Shown piece by piece: positions 7,540-15,561 of a stretch of 64,000 nt of DNA. Under the pieces are notes generated by a model. That model made no database searches, had not been told where the DNA came from, and saw only the letters and a list, made by a program, of their open reading frames with translations. Each line of letters begins with the position of its first letter. Position 1 is the stretch's first letter. A program made the translations under genes and the position numbers. This stretch comes from UBA1479 sp038109305 (GTDB lineage: Bacteria > Pseudomonadota > Alphaproteobacteria > Rhodospirillales > Casp-alpha2). The stretch is taken from positions 1 through 64,000 of the forward strand of contig JAYNIR010000013.1 of NCBI GenBank assembly GCA_038109305.1. Reading direction: 5' to 3'.

Positions 7540-7893
7540 CGCGGCGGGGCGCTCCGTAAGGCCTTGTTCATGTCGCGGATGCGTCGCTACCCGGGCGGCC
7601 TGTCCAGCGCATTTTGTTCGCGGGCCCGGCGTGGTTAAGGGCCGCGGGTGTTCCCGTCGGCCCTTTATTTTTAAAGCCTTAACCCTGTCAAACTCGCCTT
7701 TAACACCGGGAAAAGTTAGCGGCCCCGGGGCCGGTGGTCAACTTGAATCTGGAGATGCCGGGGACGCGGGCCCACCCGTCCCGCCACCCTTAAGGCGCCC
7801 GCAAGCCAACCACACCATATGGGCGCCGCCTCGCCAACCGAACCATCCCAGGGCGGCGCGCACTGTCACAAACAAAAAAAAGAAAAGCCGCCC
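7540..7893. other. Intergenic region with orphan terminator-like hairpin
   Basis: This 354-base stretch has no convincing protein gene. It holds a hairpin with T-rich tail on the + strand (7637-7675). At its right end it holds the A-rich tract that is the U-tail of a minus-strand terminator (7887-7909). Promoters for the thioesterase pair must lie here. Confidence 0.4.
7637..7675 (+). terminator. Orphan terminator-like hairpin
   Basis: Arms 7637-7644 and 7658-7665 pair fully, an inner GGG/CCC extends the stem, and the tail TATTTTT follows. No + strand gene ends just upstream, so it may end a small RNA or leftover transcript. Confidence 0.5.
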
Positions 7894-7909
7894 TCAAGAA
7901 GAGAGCGGC
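7887..7909 (-). terminator. Strong minus-strand terminator of a short transcript
   Basis: On the minus strand the arms 7909-7902 and 7894-7887 form eight pairs (one G-U) with a seven-base loop, then a long T-rich tail down to about 7872. The only transcript it can end begins within the preceding hundred or so bases, where a 28-codon frame sits. Confidence 0.75.
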
Positions 7910-7980
7910 CGAGTTTGCAGGGAGGCGTCGAATTCGGGCGAAACAGGTCGCCCGATTCGTTTGCAGAATAGGCGTTGCAT
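7894..7980 (-). CDS. Possible 28-residue micro-protein
   Basis: ATG 7980 opens a frame reading MQRLFCKRIGRPVSP and on for 28 residues to a TGA that lies inside the terminator hairpin. An AAGGGA ribosome-binding site lies about nine bases upstream, and a perfect TTAA-N7-TTAA box covers that leader. The peptide is basic with one cysteine and no membrane segment. It could be a real small protein, a leader peptide, or chance codons in a small RNA; I do not recognise the family. Tight fit of start signal, frame and terminator is the only support. Confidence 0.4.
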   Translation of the reverse strand: MQRLFCKRIGRPVSPEFDASLQTRPLSS

Positions 7981-7982
7981 GG

Positions 7983-7997
7983 TTAAATTTCCCTTAA
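7983..7997. promoter_or_regulatory. CtrA-type binding box TTAA-N7-TTAA
   Basis: A perfect pair of TTAA half-sites at 7983-7986 and 7994-7997, separated by seven bases, is the binding consensus of the alphaproteobacterial cell-cycle regulator CtrA. It lies just upstream of the micro-ORF (minus) and 43 bases before a small membrane protein gene (plus). In GC-rich DNA such a pair is rare by chance. Confidence 0.5.
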
Positions 7998-8039
7998 GCC
8001 CCTGATGGCCATGATTTTTCGACTCGAGGCTTCCCGCTC

Positions 8040-8270
8040 ATGTCCGCCACCGCCGCCTGGATCTTCATCATCGTCGGCTTCGTCCTGCCGCTGATCCACG
8101 TCATGATCACGCCGGGGCTGACGCCGCCGCCGGCGGCCCATGGTGCCGACAGCGAAGCCAAGGGAACCTGCCCGTTCAGCCCGCGCACGGGCTGGATCGT
8201 TATCATTCTGGTGCTGGGACCCATCGGCTGGTTGATGTTTATCGCGTCGAGACGGAAGCGCAAAACCTGA
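8040..8270 (+). CDS. Small two-TM membrane protein, PLDc_N-like
   Basis: A 76-residue protein with two hydrophobic helices: residues about 5-26 (AWIFIIVGFVLPLIHVMI) and 51-69 (GWIVIILVLGPIGWLMFIA). They are separated by a polar loop and followed by a basic R-R-K-R-K tail. The second half resembles the PLDc_N membrane segment (W-x-x-I-x-x-x-P-x-G-x-x-x-F). A weak GAGG lies about 12 bases upstream. No function can be assigned. Codon use is like that of its neighbours, and the frame is more credible than the overlapping minus-strand frame, which is Arg/Gly/Asp-rich low-complexity. Confidence 0.6.
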   Translation: MSATAAWIFIIVGFVLPLIHVMITPGLTPPPAAHGADSEAKGTCPFSPRTGWIVIILVLGPIGWLMFIASRRKRKT

Positions 8271-8340
8271 GCCTCTGTCTTCGCGCCCGCCGTCGTCGCC
8301 CTGCGGGCTCGGGACGGGCGACAATGGCTTTGCGAGGATT

Positions 8341-8523
8341 CTATGTCTTAAACACGCTGTGGGCGCTGGCCCGGGCCGACTGTTTCAGCTTGATGGCGTC
8401 TTCGACGCGGGCTATTTCGGCCTTCAGGTCGTCGATGTATTCGCCCAGGGCCTCGATGGACAGTTCCTCGAGGTTTTTCTGCCCCGGCTTTTTCTTTTTC
8501 GGCTCCAGATCGTCCGCATCCAT
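8341..8523 (-). CDS. DUF1192 family protein
   Basis: A 60-residue acidic/helical protein of the DUF1192 family: MDADDLEPKKK, then NLEELSIEALGEYIDDLKAE and a final A-R-A-S-A-H-S-V-F. It is widespread in alphaproteobacteria and its function is unknown. ATG 8523 is preferred to the GTG three bases earlier because GGGAGGA then lies seven bases upstream. It is divergent from the quinone oxidoreductase gene, a common arrangement in this group. Confidence 0.9.
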   Translation of the reverse strand: MDADDLEPKKKKPGQKNLEELSIEALGEYIDDLKAEIARVEDAIKLKQSARASAHSVFKT

Positions 8524-8627
8524 CACCCGATCCTCCCTATGGTCCTGGCCTCATCGCAATGGCCCTTGCCAAACCCGGCCCCATTTAATAGGTCAAAGGC
8601 CGGTTTTAAAAGCCCCCACCTTCGGAA

Positions 8628-9683
8628 ATGGACCCACCCATGCGCCTGCCTGAAACCATGACCTGCATCGAAATCGCCGAGCCCGGCGGTCCGGACCAGC
8701 TGAAGCCCACGACACGGCCACGGCCCGCCCCGGGGAAGGGCGAAGTCCTGATCCGCGTACAGGCCGCGGGCGTCAACCGGCCGGACGTTGTCCAGCGCCA
8801 GGGCCATTACGCGCCGCCGGAGGGCGTCACCGCCATTCCTGGGCTCGAGGTCGCGGGCGAGGTCGCGGCGGTGGGCGCCGGCGTCAAGGGATGGACCGTC
8901 GGCGACACGCTTTGCGCGCTGGTCGCGGGCGGCGGCTACGGCGAGTATGTGACCGCCCCTCAGGAACAGTGCCTGCCGGTCCCCAAAGGCCTCACGATGG
9001 TCGAGGCGGCGGCGCTCCCGGAAACCTTTTTCACCGTCTGGACCAATCTGTACGAACGGGCTGCCCTGCAACCGGGGGAGACGCTTTTGGTCCACGGCGG
9101 CACGTCGGGCATCGGCACGACCGCGATCCAGGTCGCGAGCAAGCTGGGCGCCCGGGTCATGGCGACCGCCGGCAGCGCCGAAAAATGCCAGGTGTGCCTG
9201 GATCTGGGCGCTAAAAAGTCGGTCAACTACCGGGAGGAGGACTTCGTCCCCGCGGCCCGCGACTTCGGCGGCGGGCGCGGCGTCAACGTGATCCTCGACA
9301 TGGTGGGCGGCGACTATATCGAACGCAACATCAAATCTCTGGCGTCGGGCGGGCGGCTCGTGAACATCGCCTTCATGGGCGGACCCAAGGCTACCGTCAA
9401 TTTCATGCCAGTGATGCTGAAACGGCTGACACTCACGGGCTCGACCCTCCGTTCGCAGCCGGTTTCCAGCAAAGCCCGGATCGCCCGGGCGGTCCGCGAA
9501 ACTGTCTGGCCACTCATCGAAAAAGGCGAGATCAAACCCGTGATCTACAAGACTTTCCCGCTCGATCAGGCCGCCGAGGCTCACGAACTGATGGAATCCA
9601 ACCGGCACATCGGAAAAATCGTTTTTGACCTGAAATCCGCCGAGAAACGCCGAAATAGCCAAAAACCTAACAGATTCCTTTGA
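8628..9683 (+). CDS. NAD(P)H quinone oxidoreductase (zinc-free MDR, PIG3-like)
   Basis: A protein of about 350 residues of the medium-chain dehydrogenase/reductase superfamily. The N-terminal GroES-like half has GVNRPDVVQRQGHY and the PGLEVAGEVAAVG segment, without zinc ligands. The Rossmann half has VHGGTSGIGTTAIQVA and G-A-R-V-M-A-T-A-G-S, as in the NADPH-using quinone oxidoreductases of the PIG3/TP53I3 branch. Candidate starts are 8628, 8640 and 8658; the conserved part begins at MTCIEIAEPGG (8658), so the first ten residues are uncertain. A terminator follows at 9722. Confidence 0.9.
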   Translation: MDPPMRLPETMTCIEIAEPGGPDQLKPTTRPRPAPGKGEVLIRVQAAGVNRPDVVQRQGHYAPPEGVTAIPGLEVAGEVAAVGAGVKGWTVGDTLCALVAGGGYGEYVTAPQEQCLPVPKGLTMVEAAALPETFFTVWTNLYERAALQPGETLLVHGGTSGIGTTAIQVASKLGARVMATAGSAEKCQVCLDLGAKKSVNYREEDFVPAARDFGGGRGVNVILDMVGGDYIERNIKSLASGGRLVNIAFMGGPKATVNFMPVMLKRLTLTGSTLRSQPVSSKARIARAVRETVWPLIEKGEIKPVIYKTFPLDQAAEAHELMESNRHIGKIVFDLKSAEKRRNSQKPNRFL

Positions 9684-9721
9684 TCCGGCGGCCATTCTGA
9701 CTATATTACGCTTCAACATCA

Positions 9722-9745
9722 CGGGGCCGTTTCGGCCCCGCTTTA
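9722..9745 (+). terminator. Terminator between quinone oxidoreductase and trcR
   Basis: A perfect 8-base-pair stem (9722-9729 with 9733-9740) with a TTT loop is followed by a short CTTTAA tail. Confidence 0.7.
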
Positions 9746-9767
9746 ATTCCGAAACAGGAAGGTTTTC

Positions 9768-10445
9768 ATGACGCGTCCCCTGATGCCGAAGGCCACCGCC
9801 GTCTGGCTGGTGGAAAACACGGCCCTTACATTCAGCCAAATCGCGAATTTCTGCGGGCTGCACGAACTCGAAGTACAGGCCATCGCCGACGACGAAGTCG
9901 CCGTGGGCATGCAGGGGCTCGATCCCGTTCAGGCCGGCGAACTGTCCGCCGAGGAACTGGCCCGGTGCGAGGCCGATCCCAACGCCGTCCTGAAAATGTC
10001 CAAACCGTGCCTGCCGATGCCCAAGGTCAAGACCAAAGGCGCGCGTTATACGCCGGTCGCCAAGCGCCAGGACCGGCCCGACGCCATCGCCTGGCTGATC
10101 AAGAACTATCCCGAGCTGTCGGATGGGCAGATTTCCCGGCTGATCGGCACGACCAAGCCGACCATCAATTCGGTCCGCGACCGCTCGCACTGGAACACCA
10201 CGAACATCAAACCGCAGAACCCGGTGGGCCTGGGCCTCTGCAATGCCGCCGACATGGAAAAGATGATCGCCGTCTCCCGCGCCCGCTCGCGGACGGTGCA
10301 TGCGCTGAAGTCCGAGCCGGAAGCCCCACAGCCGTCCGGCGACGGACCGCAGGGCATGGCCCCCGCCGCCCCGCCGGCGCCCGAGCCGATGTCGGCGTCC
10401 GCCGGCGCGCCTCAAGAAGTGAAGGAAGAATCACCGGGCACTTGA
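9768..10445 (+). CDS. trcR: Cell cycle transcriptional regulator TrcR (DUF1013)
   Basis: A 225-residue protein of the DUF1013 family, nearly restricted to alphaproteobacteria and named TrcR. The start MTRPLMPKATAVWLVENTAL and the helix-turn-helix-like segments (LTFSQIANFCGLHELEVQAI, then LSDGQISRLIGTTKPTINSV) are hallmark parts; the latter looks like a recognition helix. The last 40 residues are Pro/Ala-rich and disordered. An AGGAAGG site lies just before ATG 9768. It is monocistronic, with a terminator upstream. Confidence 0.92.
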   Translation: MTRPLMPKATAVWLVENTALTFSQIANFCGLHELEVQAIADDEVAVGMQGLDPVQAGELSAEELARCEADPNAVLKMSKPCLPMPKVKTKGARYTPVAKRQDRPDAIAWLIKNYPELSDGQISRLIGTTKPTINSVRDRSHWNTTNIKPQNPVGLGLCNAADMEKMIAVSRARSRTVHALKSEPEAPQPSGDGPQGMAPAAPPAPEPMSASAGAPQEVKEESPGT

Positions 10446-10464
10446 TGAGGCGCCCAGCGGTTAT

Positions 10465-11394
10465 TTATTCCATTTCCGGCCGTTCCACCAAATGCAGTAG
10501 TACGCCGCCCATGGCGGCGGGGTGGACGAAGCCGATGAGCGCCCGGCGAGACCCCGGGCGCCCAACCATATCGATCATCCGCCGTCCTTCGCCTGCCAAG
10601 TGCGCCAACGTTCCATTGATATCGGTCGCTTTCAACGCGATGTGATGCAGGCCGGGTCCGCGCTTTTCGATGTATCTTCCGATGGCGCTCTGATCCTGCT
10701 TTGTCGTACCGGCAGCATTGTGGTCAATAGTGCGGTCCCGGTTAGGATCGAACTCTTCAAGAAATTCGAAGTCCGTATCGCCGACCGTGACGAACAGGAC
10801 GCGCAGCCCGCCCTGCGGCTCCGGCGGACGGTTGTGGTAGACGACGCCGTATTTATCCGACGTAAAACTTTCCACCGTGGTCCGGATCTCCATATCGGTC
10901 TGGCGGCTTTCCACGGCAAAGCCCAGATTGGCGCAGAACACTGCCTCGTCTCCGCGCACGCCGCCGCTTGCCACGCCCAGGTGGTCGATGCGTTCAATCA
11001 TTCCTTCCGCAGCGGGTATCAGATCGAAGCCGGGGATGAACCGGGTACGGACGCCGCGTGTATGATCGGGGTCGAGCCGCGCCTGCACCCCACCGCCAAG
11101 AGCTTCCTCGTCCGGCTCGGCGATGACCGCAAGGCCATGATCCTTCGCCGCCGCGTGCGGATTGCCTGCGACAAGCGCGATATGGTCGAGCCCGTTCTGC
11201 CCCGGCCGGTCCAAAAGCGGATGATCGTTGCCGAAGACGGAAATGCCGGAACGGCCGGCGGTAAACACACGGACGTCGCCGCCAGGATGCGCGATCTCTC
11301 GGAACGCCATGCCGAGGTCGCCAGCCAAAACCGTCGCCACGCCCTTCGGATCCGACGTGGAAAGCGCTACATAAGCCAAATCATAGCCGCTCAT
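10465..11394 (-). CDS. Two-domain VOC protein, methylmalonyl-CoA epimerase/HPPD-like
   Basis: A 309-residue protein with two vicinal-oxygen-chelate modules. Residues 1-130 carry YVALSTSDPKGVATVLAGD and GLDHIALVAG. Residues 135-305 carry IDHLGVAS and end with GLHHIALKATDI and IGFVHPAAMGGVLLHLVE, which closely resembles methylmalonyl-CoA epimerase. Metal ligands in this fold are His/Glu at the ends of these strands, and H-H-I-A and L-V-E are present. The ATG overlaps the upstream CaiB stop by four bases, so they are translationally coupled. This suggests it acts on a CoA thioester or 2-oxo acid made by that enzyme. Confidence 0.8.
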   Translation of the reverse strand: MSGYDLAYVALSTSDPKGVATVLAGDLGMAFREIAHPGGDVRVFTAGRSGISVFGNDHPLLDRPGQNGLDHIALVAGNPHAAAKDHGLAVIAEPDEEALGGGVQARLDPDHTRGVRTRFIPGFDLIPAAEGMIERIDHLGVASGGVRGDEAVFCANLGFAVESRQTDMEIRTTVESFTSDKYGVVYHNRPPEPQGGLRVLFVTVGDTDFEFLEEFDPNRDRTIDHNAAGTTKQDQSAIGRYIEKRGPGLHHIALKATDINGTLAHLAGEGRRMIDMVGRPGSRRALIGFVHPAAMGGVLLHLVERPEME

Positions 11395-12611
11395 TCGCCT
11401 GCTCCTGCAATTTCGACCGCACCATCTGCGATCATGGCATCGATTTCCGCCGCACCATAGCCCGCTTCGATCAAAATTTCCCGGCTATGCTGGCCGAGCG
11501 CCGGCGGCGGGATGCGGACGGTCTTTGGCCCGATTGTGCTGAGCCGAAGCGGATTTGAGAGTAAATCCAGGGCGCCGATCATCGGATGATCAATGGTTTC
11601 AACCAGTCCCGCATGCTTGACCTGAGGGTCGTTGAACATCTGTTCCAAGTCGTAGATCGGCCCAGCGGGTACGCCCGCTTCCATCAACGTCCGGGACCAG
11701 TCAATGGCGGGTCGAGCTTTGAGTTTATCGTTGATCAGCGCGCGAAGCCCCACTCGGTTCTTATTACGCTTTGAATTGTCGGAAAACCGCGGATCACCGA
11801 TCAGGTCTTCAAGCCCGATCATCTTGCACAAGACCTTCCACTGCGCCTCGTTGGCGACGGCGATGTTGACGGGTGCGTCCGAAGCCTCGAACGCCCCGTA
11901 AGGGTAGATCACCGGATGCTCGTTGCCGACGCGCCCTGGCACGTCACCAAGGCTCAAGTACCGCTGGCCCTGGACGCAGAGCATGCCCACGACGGCGGCG
12001 ATCAGCGAGGTGTCGACCTTCTGCCCACGGCCTGTCGCCGTCCGCTGGTGGATCGCCGCCGTGATGCCCGTCGACAGCCACATGCCGGAAACCAGGTCCG
12101 CCAACGGTACGCCCAGACGCGTCGGCGGTCCGTCGGCTGAACCCGAGATGCTCATCATTCCGGACATACCCTGGGCGATCTGGTCATAGCCAGGCCACTG
12201 ACCGTATGGGCCATCCGAACCGAAACCGGTGATCGTCGCGTGGATCAAACGTGGATTGTCTTTTCCAAGCGTGTAGTAGTCGAGGCCGAGCGCCTCGATG
12301 GTGCCGGTCTTGAAATTTTCCACCAGGACGTCGGCCTTGAGCGCCAATTTTCGGAGCGCCGCCTTGCCCGCGTCCGAGCGGAAGTCGAGCGCGAGCGAGC
12401 GCTTGTTGCGGTTTACCGACAAAAAGAAACAGCCGATGCCGTGGTCAAACGGCCCCCAAGCACGGCACATGTCGCCGCCGCCCGGCGGCTCGACCTTCCA
12501 GACTTCGGCGCCCAGATCGCCTAGGATCATGGTGCAGAACGGGCCCGAAAGCGCCCGGGTGAGATCGAGAACACGAACTCCGGCGAGCGGCAGATCCCTC
12601 TGCTCAGCCAT
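11391..12611 (-). CDS. CaiB/BaiF family CoA transferase
   Basis: A 406-residue family III CoA transferase, which moves CoA between carboxylic acids through an aspartyl-CoA intermediate. LAGVRVLDLTRALSGPFCTM at the N-terminus, DLGAEVWKVEPPGGGD, the NRNKRSLALDF segment and G-R-G-Q-K-V-D-T-S-L are family hallmarks. The start at ATG 12611 overlaps the stop of the upstream aminotransferase gene by eight bases, so the two are coupled, and the VOC gene overlaps its own end. The acid handled is not readable; the setting suggests a branched or methyl-substituted short-chain acid. Confidence 0.92.
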   Translation of the reverse strand: MAEQRDLPLAGVRVLDLTRALSGPFCTMILGDLGAEVWKVEPPGGGDMCRAWGPFDHGIGCFFLSVNRNKRSLALDFRSDAGKAALRKLALKADVLVENFKTGTIEALGLDYYTLGKDNPRLIHATITGFGSDGPYGQWPGYDQIAQGMSGMMSISGSADGPPTRLGVPLADLVSGMWLSTGITAAIHQRTATGRGQKVDTSLIAAVVGMLCVQGQRYLSLGDVPGRVGNEHPVIYPYGAFEASDAPVNIAVANEAQWKVLCKMIGLEDLIGDPRFSDNSKRNKNRVGLRALINDKLKARPAIDWSRTLMEAGVPAGPIYDLEQMFNDPQVKHAGLVETIDHPMIGALDLLSNPLRLSTIGPKTVRIPPPALGQHSREILIEAGYGAAEIDAMIADGAVEIAGAGE

Positions 12612-13851
12612 TGTCGTCCGTATTATATCGGGCCACCGCCAACAGGACACAGGCGCAGACAACCTCCATCGCCTGCTTGACCTCGTCCAACGGCGGCAGC
12701 GTTGGTGCCAAGCGGATGTTACGGTCGTTCGGGTCCTTGCCGTAGGGAAAGCACGATCCCGCGGGCGTCAGCTTGACCCCCGCCTCCGCCGCGAGCCGGA
12801 TGACTTCAATGGCGCAGCCGTCCATCACGTCAAGCGAAACGAAATATCCGCCACGCGGCTTGGTCCAGGTCGCGATGCCCTTGCCTCCCAGGTGTTTTTC
12901 CAGCGCATCGTCGACGGCCTTGAACTTGGGCGCGACCAGGTTGGCATGGTCGCCCATGTGCTTTTTGATGCCATCCAAGTCTTGAAAAAATTTCACCTGA
13001 CGAATCTGGCTGATCTTGTCCGGCCTGATGGTTTCGAAAAACAGATGGTCGAGCGCATCCTTCACGTTCACCGGTGACGCCGCCATCATGGCAATGCCCG
13101 CGCCGGAATAGGTGATCTTCGACGTCGATCCGAAAATCAACGGCCGTTCCGGGTTCCCCGCCTTGGTACAGAGATCGAGTATGTCGGCGACATCGTCCAG
13201 CCCCTGCCCCAGATGATGCACGGCGTAGGCGGTGTCCCACAGGATGCGGAAGTCGGGCGCCGCCGTCGGCATCTTGGCGAGCCGTTCCGACGTTTCCGTC
13301 GAATAGGTTTCGCCCGTGGGGTTGCAATACTTCGGCACGCACCAGATCGCCTTGACCGACGGATCGTCACGGACTAGCGCTTCGACCGCGTCCATGTCCG
13401 GGCCCTCTCCGGTCATGCCAACGGTGACCATCTTGTAGCCCAGTTCGTCGCATACGGCGAAGTGCCGGTCGTAACCCGGCACCGGGCAGATGACAGTCGG
13501 ACCCTGGTCTTTCCAGGGCCCCGCGCCGCCGGGCACGCCGAAGGTCATGGCGCGGGCCAAGGCGCCGTGCATCATTTGCAACGATGAATTGCCGCCGATG
13601 ATGACTTGATCCGCCGGTACGCCCAGGTAGTCGCCGAAAAGCGCCCTAGCCTTGGGAGTCCCCGAAAGCCCGCCGTAGTTGCGCAGGTCCGTGCCGTCGT
13701 CGTCGCGGGCGTCTTCCGGCCATACGTTGGTGAGGATGTCGTCCGATAAATCCAACTGCGCGGAAGACGGTTTGCCCCGCGTCATGTCCAGCGCCAGGTT
13801 CCGCCCACGGATGTCGTTGTATCGCGCTTGCGCCGCTGCAAGGTCAGTCAT
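12604..13851 (-). CDS. PLP-dependent aminotransferase, PF12897 type (aspartate aminotransferase-like)
   Basis: A 415-residue fold-type I aminotransferase of the Aminotran_MocR (PF12897) class, known for actinobacterial aspartate aminotransferases. RYNDIRGRNLALDMTRGKPS is the family's N-terminal signature. NSSLQMMHGALARAM holds the cofactor-binding turn, PKYCNPTGETYS the PLP-ring contacts, and GSTSKITYSGAGIAMM the Schiff-base lysine. Despite the Pfam name it has no GntR DNA-binding domain. It is the first gene of the aminotransferase-CaiB-VOC operon and would supply a 2-oxo acid. Confidence 0.9.
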   Translation of the reverse strand: MTDLAAAQARYNDIRGRNLALDMTRGKPSSAQLDLSDDILTNVWPEDARDDDGTDLRNYGGLSGTPKARALFGDYLGVPADQVIIGGNSSLQMMHGALARAMTFGVPGGAGPWKDQGPTVICPVPGYDRHFAVCDELGYKMVTVGMTGEGPDMDAVEALVRDDPSVKAIWCVPKYCNPTGETYSTETSERLAKMPTAAPDFRILWDTAYAVHHLGQGLDDVADILDLCTKAGNPERPLIFGSTSKITYSGAGIAMMAASPVNVKDALDHLFFETIRPDKISQIRQVKFFQDLDGIKKHMGDHANLVAPKFKAVDDALEKHLGGKGIATWTKPRGGYFVSLDVMDGCAIEVIRLAAEAGVKLTPAGSCFPYGKDPNDRNIRLAPTLPPLDEVKQAMEVVCACVLLAVARYNTDDNG

Positions 13852-13888
13852 GGGCGTTCTCTCTTTGCTCGCCTAATCTTCCGTCAAA

Positions 13889-15322
13889 TTATACATCAGC
13901 CTGGGTAACGAACTTGGGGTTCAAATACGCCTCGATGGCTTCCGTCCCGCCTTCGGACCCGTACCCGGAATCCTTGACGCCGCCGAACGGCGTTTCCGGC
14001 AATGCGATGCCGTGGTGGTTGATGGAAATCATCCCGGTTTCGATCATCGCCGCCAGATCCTGCGCGGTCTTGCCCGACCCGGTGTAGGCGTAAGTCGCAA
14101 GGCCGTAGGGCAGACGGTTGGCCTCCGCCACTACGTCGTCGAGCCCCCGGAAGGGCGCGATCACCGCGACGGGGCCGAACGGTTCCTCGTTCATGATCCG
14201 CGCTTCCAGCGGCACGTCGGTCAGCACCGTCGGTTCGAAGAAGTTGCCCTTGTTGCCGATGCGCTTGCCGCCGGTCCGCAGCTTGCCGCCGCGCTGAACC
14301 GCATCGCCGATGAATTCCTCCATCGCCGTGATGCGCCGCGCATTGGCCGTAGGGCCCATTTGGCTGGACGAATCGAAACCGTCGCCAACCTTGATCGCCT
14401 TCATGCCGTCGGTAAACTTGCCGACGAACTGGTCGTACACTTTTTCCTGGACCAGAAACCGCGTCGGCGAAACGCACACCTGCCCGGCGTTGCGCTGCTT
14501 GTTGGCTTTCAGGATTGACACGGCCATGTCGACGTCGGCGTCGTCGAACACGATGGACGGCGCGTGCCCGCCCAGTTCCATGGTCGCGCGTTTCATGTGC
14601 TGTCCCGCCATGGCCGCCAGATGCTTACCAACGGCAGTCGACCCGGTGAACGAAATCTTCCGGATCACCGGATGCGGAATCAGGTATTCGGAAATTTCCG
14701 CCGGCACGCCGTAAACCAAATTGACCGCGCCCGCGGGCACGCCCGCATCGGCGAAACAGCGGATCATTTCCGCCGGCGACGCGGGTGTTTCCTCCGCCGC
14801 CTTGACGATGATCGAACACCCGGCGGCCAACGCACAGGCGACCTTGCGCACCGCCTGGTTGATTGGGAAGTTCCAGGGCGTGAAGGCGGCGACGGGGCCG
14901 ACCGGCTCCTTCACCACCATGGACACCACGTTGCCCGCGCGCGGCGGGATCACCCGGCCGTAGGTCCGGCGGGCCTCTTCGGCGTTCCATTCAATAACGT
15001 CGGCGGCGACCAGAGTTTCGCCCTTGGCCTCGGCCAATAACTTGCCCTGTTCGATGGTCATCAGCGGCGCGATCATGTCGACCCGTTCACGCAGCAGGTC
15101 CGCCGCCTTCTTCAAAATCTTGGCGCGGTCGAGAGCCGATACCTTGCGCCATTCGCGGAACCCCTTTTCGGCAGCTTCCAGCGCCCGGTCCAGATCGCCC
15201 TGACTGGCGTGCGCGACGGTGCCGACGACCTCGCCCGTCGCCGGATTTTCCACCGGCAGGGTGCGGCCGCCCTCGGCATCCATCCATTGGCCGTCGATAA
15301 ACAATGGGACGTTGGGGTACAT
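13889..15322 (-). CDS. NAD(P)-dependent aldehyde dehydrogenase, succinate-semialdehyde type
   Basis: A 477-residue aldehyde dehydrogenase. FTPWNFPINQAVRKVACALA is the ALDH cofactor-binding start, MELGGHAPSIVFDDAD holds the general-base Glu, and RNAGQVCVSPTRF the nucleophilic Cys. The pattern is closest to succinate-semialdehyde/glutarate-semialdehyde dehydrogenases, but relatives also oxidise other semialdehydes. ATG 15322 is chosen for its AAGGAG site; the frame is open further upstream but that part has no family similarity. It lies between the aminotransferase operon and prpE, all on the same strand. Confidence 0.9.
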   Translation of the reverse strand: MYPNVPLFIDGQWMDAEGGRTLPVENPATGEVVGTVAHASQGDLDRALEAAEKGFREWRKVSALDRAKILKKAADLLRERVDMIAPLMTIEQGKLLAEAKGETLVAADVIEWNAEEARRTYGRVIPPRAGNVVSMVVKEPVGPVAAFTPWNFPINQAVRKVACALAAGCSIIVKAAEETPASPAEMIRCFADAGVPAGAVNLVYGVPAEISEYLIPHPVIRKISFTGSTAVGKHLAAMAGQHMKRATMELGGHAPSIVFDDADVDMAVSILKANKQRNAGQVCVSPTRFLVQEKVYDQFVGKFTDGMKAIKVGDGFDSSSQMGPTANARRITAMEEFIGDAVQRGGKLRTGGKRIGNKGNFFEPTVLTDVPLEARIMNEEPFGPVAVIAPFRGLDDVVAEANRLPYGLATYAYTGSGKTAQDLAAMIETGMISINHHGIALPETPFGGVKDSGYGSEGGTEAIEAYLNPKFVTQADV

Positions 15323-15561
15323 GGAAGTCTCCTTAAGGGTCATGTATGCCACGGCGAAGCCCGCGCGCCCGAAACGGCGCGGCGGCCCGGGCCGCGAATG
15401 AATGTAGGACGCACTTTGCAACAGGTTGCCCGACGTCTCAATGCCCGAGACGCCCGACCAGCCCATTTACCGTCCGCCTGCCGTATCCAGGTGGGCCCAA
15501 ACACCGGGAATTCAACGCCTGAAATCAGCGCGCTCGGTTCAACCGGGCGGCCGCCCGCCGG

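Noticed and set aside
8523..10415. A 630-residue minus-strand reading frame
   Set aside because: It is antisense to the quinone oxidoreductase and trcR genes, is rich in Arg/Gly/His/Asp, and has no domain; it is a by-product of GC-rich codon use.
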